Below, piece after piece: positions 13,986-15,815 of a stretch of 15,815 bases of DNA. Source of the stretch: an uncultured Clostridia bacterium. GTDB taxonomy: Bacteria > Bacillota > Clostridia > Christensenellales > UBA1242. The position numbers and the translations under genes were made by a program. Every line of letters starts with the position of its first letter. The stretch's first letter is position 1. The notes below the pieces were generated by a model. That model saw only the letters and a list, made by a program, of their open reading frames with translations, was not told the origin of the DNA and ran no database searches. The stretch lies in NCBI GenBank assembly GCA_937874195.1, contig CALNBM010000018.1, forward strand, positions 1 to 15,815, in the 5' to 3' direction.

Positions 13986-14408
13986 ATGCAAAAAATTTAT
14001 TTAATAAAACAACAGGAATCTGCGAGTAAGGTAGCAGTATTATATAATATGAATGTTCATCAAATAAAACAAGGTTCGCGGAAAATTGAAGGCCATAATT
14101 TTTATGCGCTTAGCGGATATGATGACGGAATATACATAATTGAAAACTACAATCAACCTTTTATTTTAAGAGTACAAAACCAAACAAAAGAACAATTAAC
14201 TGCCCTTGGATATGAAATTTCTCAAAATGAAATAAACAAAGATGATGTTGTCTTACTTTCTTTAAAAAATGGAAAACGACATATTGTTCGCCCTCTTGAA
14301 AAATTGCAGGAAATTGCAAATCGTTATTCCGTATCCATTAATGATATTATAAAACAAAACAACTTAAAAACGGAAAAATTATATATTGGGCAAAAATTTG
14401 CGTATTAA
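13986..14408 (+). CDS. Small LysM-domain protein
   Basis: A 140-residue protein. The last 43 residues are a clear LysM peptidoglycan-binding repeat (RHIVRPLEKLQEIANRYSVS, then INDIIKQNNL and LYIGQKFAY). The first 40 (YLIKQQESASKVAVLYNMNV) look like a degenerate second LysM without the usual glycine/aspartate turn. Between them is a small strand-rich region. There is no signal peptide or membrane helix, so it may act in the spore like other leaderless LysM proteins, or be exported by another route. I chose ATG 13986 because GGAG (13973-13976) is nine bases upstream; an ATG at 13971 has no ribosome site. The 3' end overlaps the frame of the malQ remnant tail-to-tail, and the repeat ends right at that junction, so the native C-terminus could have been trimmed. 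No terminator follows. Confidence 0.78.
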   Translation: MQKIYLIKQQESASKVAVLYNMNVHQIKQGSRKIEGHNFYALSGYDDGIYIIENYNQPFILRVQNQTKEQLTALGYEISQNEINKDDVVLLSLKNGKRHIVRPLEKLQEIANRYSVSINDIIKQNNLKTEKLYIGQKFAY

Positions 14409-14922
14409 TATCATTGGTATTATTTTTTTTAAACTCTTCTATTGCTTTTGGGTTTCGTTCTTTCAAACCCTTTGGAAAATCAAAAAACCAGGTATTATTA
14501 TACTTTTTCTTAATTGCCGTATACAACGCATGCTCATATACCCATGTGTTGTTATTTACAAATTCAGATATGTCGGTAATATCCTTAAATTTTTTATAAA
14601 TTAGTTTTAATGCAACATCATATTTATTTTGCAGTTCATCATATTTATTCTTGGTTTTTTCACTAAACCCAATTTTTCTTAGTTCATCTTCTGTTAAATA
14701 CTCACTTAAATCTATTAAAGCGGTGTTTATGGAAAAAGATGAATAACAGCTATATGGGCAATCCCCATAATATACCGGGTTAACAGGCAGGGTCTGCCAA
14801 TACTTGCATTTGGCTTCACTTAAAAAATCTATAAACTCATATGCTTCTTTAGACAAACACCCTAACCCAAACTTATTGGGTAATGATGTTATATGTAATA
14901 AAATTCCGCTTCCACGTTCCAT
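14347..14922 (-). pseudogene. malQ: Truncated 4-alpha-glucanotransferase (MalQ) remnant
   Basis: N-terminal third of amylomaltase, which transfers glucan chains in maltodextrin and glycogen metabolism. The start ERGSGILLHITSLPNKFGLG, then KYWQTLPVNPV, YGDCPYSCYSSFSINTALIDL and later WFFDFPKGLKERNPKAIEEF are unmistakable family blocks. Family members are about 490-500 residues; here recognisable sequence stops near residue 173 (about 14404). The last 18 or so residues are merely the antisense of the LysM gene. The (beta/alpha)8 catalytic Asp/Glu/Asp residues are absent, so the product cannot be active. No ribosome site precedes the ATG, and a TATAAT box ends only eight bases upstream. A deletion or recombination joined it tail-to-tail to the LysM gene. 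An assembly misjoin at 14400-14415 is the alternative. Confidence 0.85.
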
Positions 14923-14930
14923 ACAATTTT

Positions 14931-14936
14931 ATTATA
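14931..14936 (-). promoter_or_regulatory. TATAAT box just before the malQ remnant
   Basis: Perfect minus-strand -10 box eight bases before the ATG. A transcript starting at the usual distance would begin at or next to the start codon, so it would be leaderless. No convincing -35 box is present, so this may be chance in AT-rich DNA. Confidence 0.3.
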
Positions 14937-15172
14937 TCACTAAACCTAAAAAAATAGATAATTATTAACATGTTTTTAGCCGTTATTTAAAGTTCCTGAT
15001 TAACTTTAAAAAATTCCCTACGGGTCTTTATTCAATTTGGTTTAATTAAATTTAACTCTTTCCGGAAAATTTCCGAAAGTTTATCAGCCATATTATAATT
15101 ATTTTTGCTAAATAAAAATATATAACCTTTTTTACACTACTCTTTATTTTAAAATTTAATTTATTTTTTATT

Positions 15173-15199
15173 AATAAAAAAACCGCTTTTAAACGGTTT
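15173..15199 (-). terminator. Minus-strand terminator of the right-hand gene
   Basis: AAACCG (15180-15185) pairs with CGGTTT (15194-15199) around an 8-base loop. On the minus strand a run of T follows. It lies about 70 bases past the stop at 15267. Confidence 0.6.
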
Positions 15200-15225
15200 A
15201 ATTATATTTTTAATTATGGTTTTTT

Positions 15226-15260
15226 GAATATTTCCCGCTGATGCGGATTTCATAATATTC
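15226..15260. repeat. Two-tier hairpin in the 3' region of the right-hand gene
   Basis: Outer arms GAATATT (15226-15232) and AATATTC (15254-15260) enclose an inner stem CCGC/GCGG (15235-15238, 15243-15246) with loop TGAT. No T run follows on the minus strand, so it is a structured 3' untranslated element rather than a terminator by itself. Confidence 0.55.
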
Positions 15261-15266
15261 TTAATT

Positions 15267-15812
15267 TTATGCTAATACTTCAGCTGCAAATTCTTTTACG
15301 TTTTTATAATCAAATGAATATACGGTTTCTCCGGTATTTTCATCAACATAAACAATGTCAACTCCCTTACTACCTGCTTCTTTTAGTTCGGTTTTAACGT
15401 CAATAAATTTCTTATTGGAATCTAAAATAATAGAGTTATCAATTTTTTTACCTAATTCAAAATCTCTTAAAAAGGTTTCAGTATACTCTTCTTTATCCCT
15501 TTCAGTTAATTCTTCAAACTTTGGTCTTGGTTTATGAGATCTTTGACAAAAATCTTCATACATTTTTGTTACAATAACATCTTCACCAAGCTTTACACCG
15601 GCTTCATCAAATTTTTGTAATTCATTAAAAATATTTGTAACCAGTTTAACTCTTTTAGTATATTTATATTTTAATTCTTCAGGTAATTCATTATAGTTAA
15701 GTGCAGTTACATCAATTTCGTATCCGCCGCTTACATCTTTTATGAAAACACCATTTTTGTTATCAAAAGAATCAATGTCTACAAACTTTTCCCAGATTGG
15801 TATATAACTTTT
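15267..15812 (-). CDS. Unrecognised protein, 5' end unresolved at window edge
   Basis: I do not recognise this protein. The frame is open for 181 codons, from just inside the right edge to the stop at 15267, with a soluble, strongly charged composition. Blocks include YIPIWEKFVDIDSFDNKNG, YEDFCQRSHKPRPKFEEL, TERDKEEYTETFLRDFELGK and a C-terminal VDIVYVDENTGETVYSFDYK. The only ATG lies at 15563 (98 residues from there) and has no clear ribosome site. The 83 codons before it are free of stops and read like protein, so the gene probably starts further upstream. A TAA occupies the last three bases of the window (minus-strand reading), next to a run of six A. Either the gene is broken there, a frameshift or sequencing indel lies in the A run, or the true start is the internal ATG. 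No membrane helix or signal peptide is seen. Confidence 0.55.
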   Translation of the reverse strand, partial: KSYIPIWEKFVDIDSFDNKNGVFIKDVSGGYEIDVTALNYNELPEELKYKYTKRVKLVTNIFNELQKFDEAGVKLGEDVIVTKMYEDFCQRSHKPRPKFEELTERDKEEYTETFLRDFELGKKIDNSIILDSNKKFIDVKTELKEAGSKGVDIVYVDENTGETVYSFDYKNVKEFAAEVLA

Positions 15813-15815
15813 TTA

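Larger units (their letters stand above)
14941..15266. other. Non-coding gap with several hairpins
   Basis: No gene seen on either strand. Two hairpins lack T runs. TTAAAGTT (14987-14994) pairs with AACTTTAA (15002-15009). CTTTC-C-GGAAA (15058-15068) pairs with TTTCCGAAAG (15070-15079), with one bulged base. The minus-strand terminator and a second hairpin near the right-hand gene are listed separately. The left part should contain the lost promoter region of malQ. Confidence 0.55.

Noticed and set aside
14386..14604. Plus-strand frames over the malQ remnant
   Set aside because: They are antisense to recognisable MalQ sequence and have no known features.

Overview
The window is AT-rich (about 30% GC by eye) and carries a tripartite spore germinant receptor, a SleL/YaaH-type cortex-lytic enzyme, a low-GC Gram-positive style ABC-2 exporter with a TetR-type regulator, and purine-rich Shine-Dalgarno sites before most genes. 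This points to an endospore-forming Bacillota, most likely an uncultured Clostridia-like species. I see no tRNA, rRNA, CRISPR array, transposase or phage gene. Both edges are cut: the left inside a permease gene, the right at an unresolved reading frame.

Layout. (1) 1-3260, minus strand: an exporter operon of two different ATPases and one ABC-2 permease (C-terminus off the left edge). It is divergent from a TetR/AcrR-type regulator (3416-4015, plus), with overlapping divergent promoters and a candidate operator between. (2) 4125-5699, plus: an ABC-F protein of the YkpA/YbiT type with its own strong promoter and terminator; one of its two composite ATP sites looks ruined. (3) 5713-6166: non-coding, with a repeated stem-loop block. 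(4) 6167-10396, plus: a germinant receptor operon in the order A-C-B followed by a small two-helix protein resembling a D-subunit. (5) 10404-10900: a 96%-identical direct duplication. Each copy has a sigma-A-like promoter whose spacer is filled by a perfect palindrome, and the second copy ends at a strong bidirectional terminator, so it looks like a duplicated, regulated small-RNA gene. (6) 10919-12196, minus: SleL-type LysM/GH18 enzyme, convergent with the ger operon. (7) 12470-13591, minus: YghO-like GNAT-fold protein, followed by two tandem terminators. (8) 13986-14408, plus: small LysM protein that runs tail-to-tail into a truncated malQ (4-alpha-glucanotransferase) remnant on the minus strand. 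(9) 14941-15266: non-coding, several hairpins. (10) 15267-15812, minus: unrecognised open frame.

How the parts fit: the ger operon would sense germinants in the spore inner membrane, and SleL would degrade cortex fragments once germination starts. The exporter plus TetR unit looks like an inducible efflux or stress module, and the ABC-F protein a ribosome-associated factor. The duplicated element between the two spore loci is the least explained part of the window. All functions are read from sequence motifs; no database search was run.
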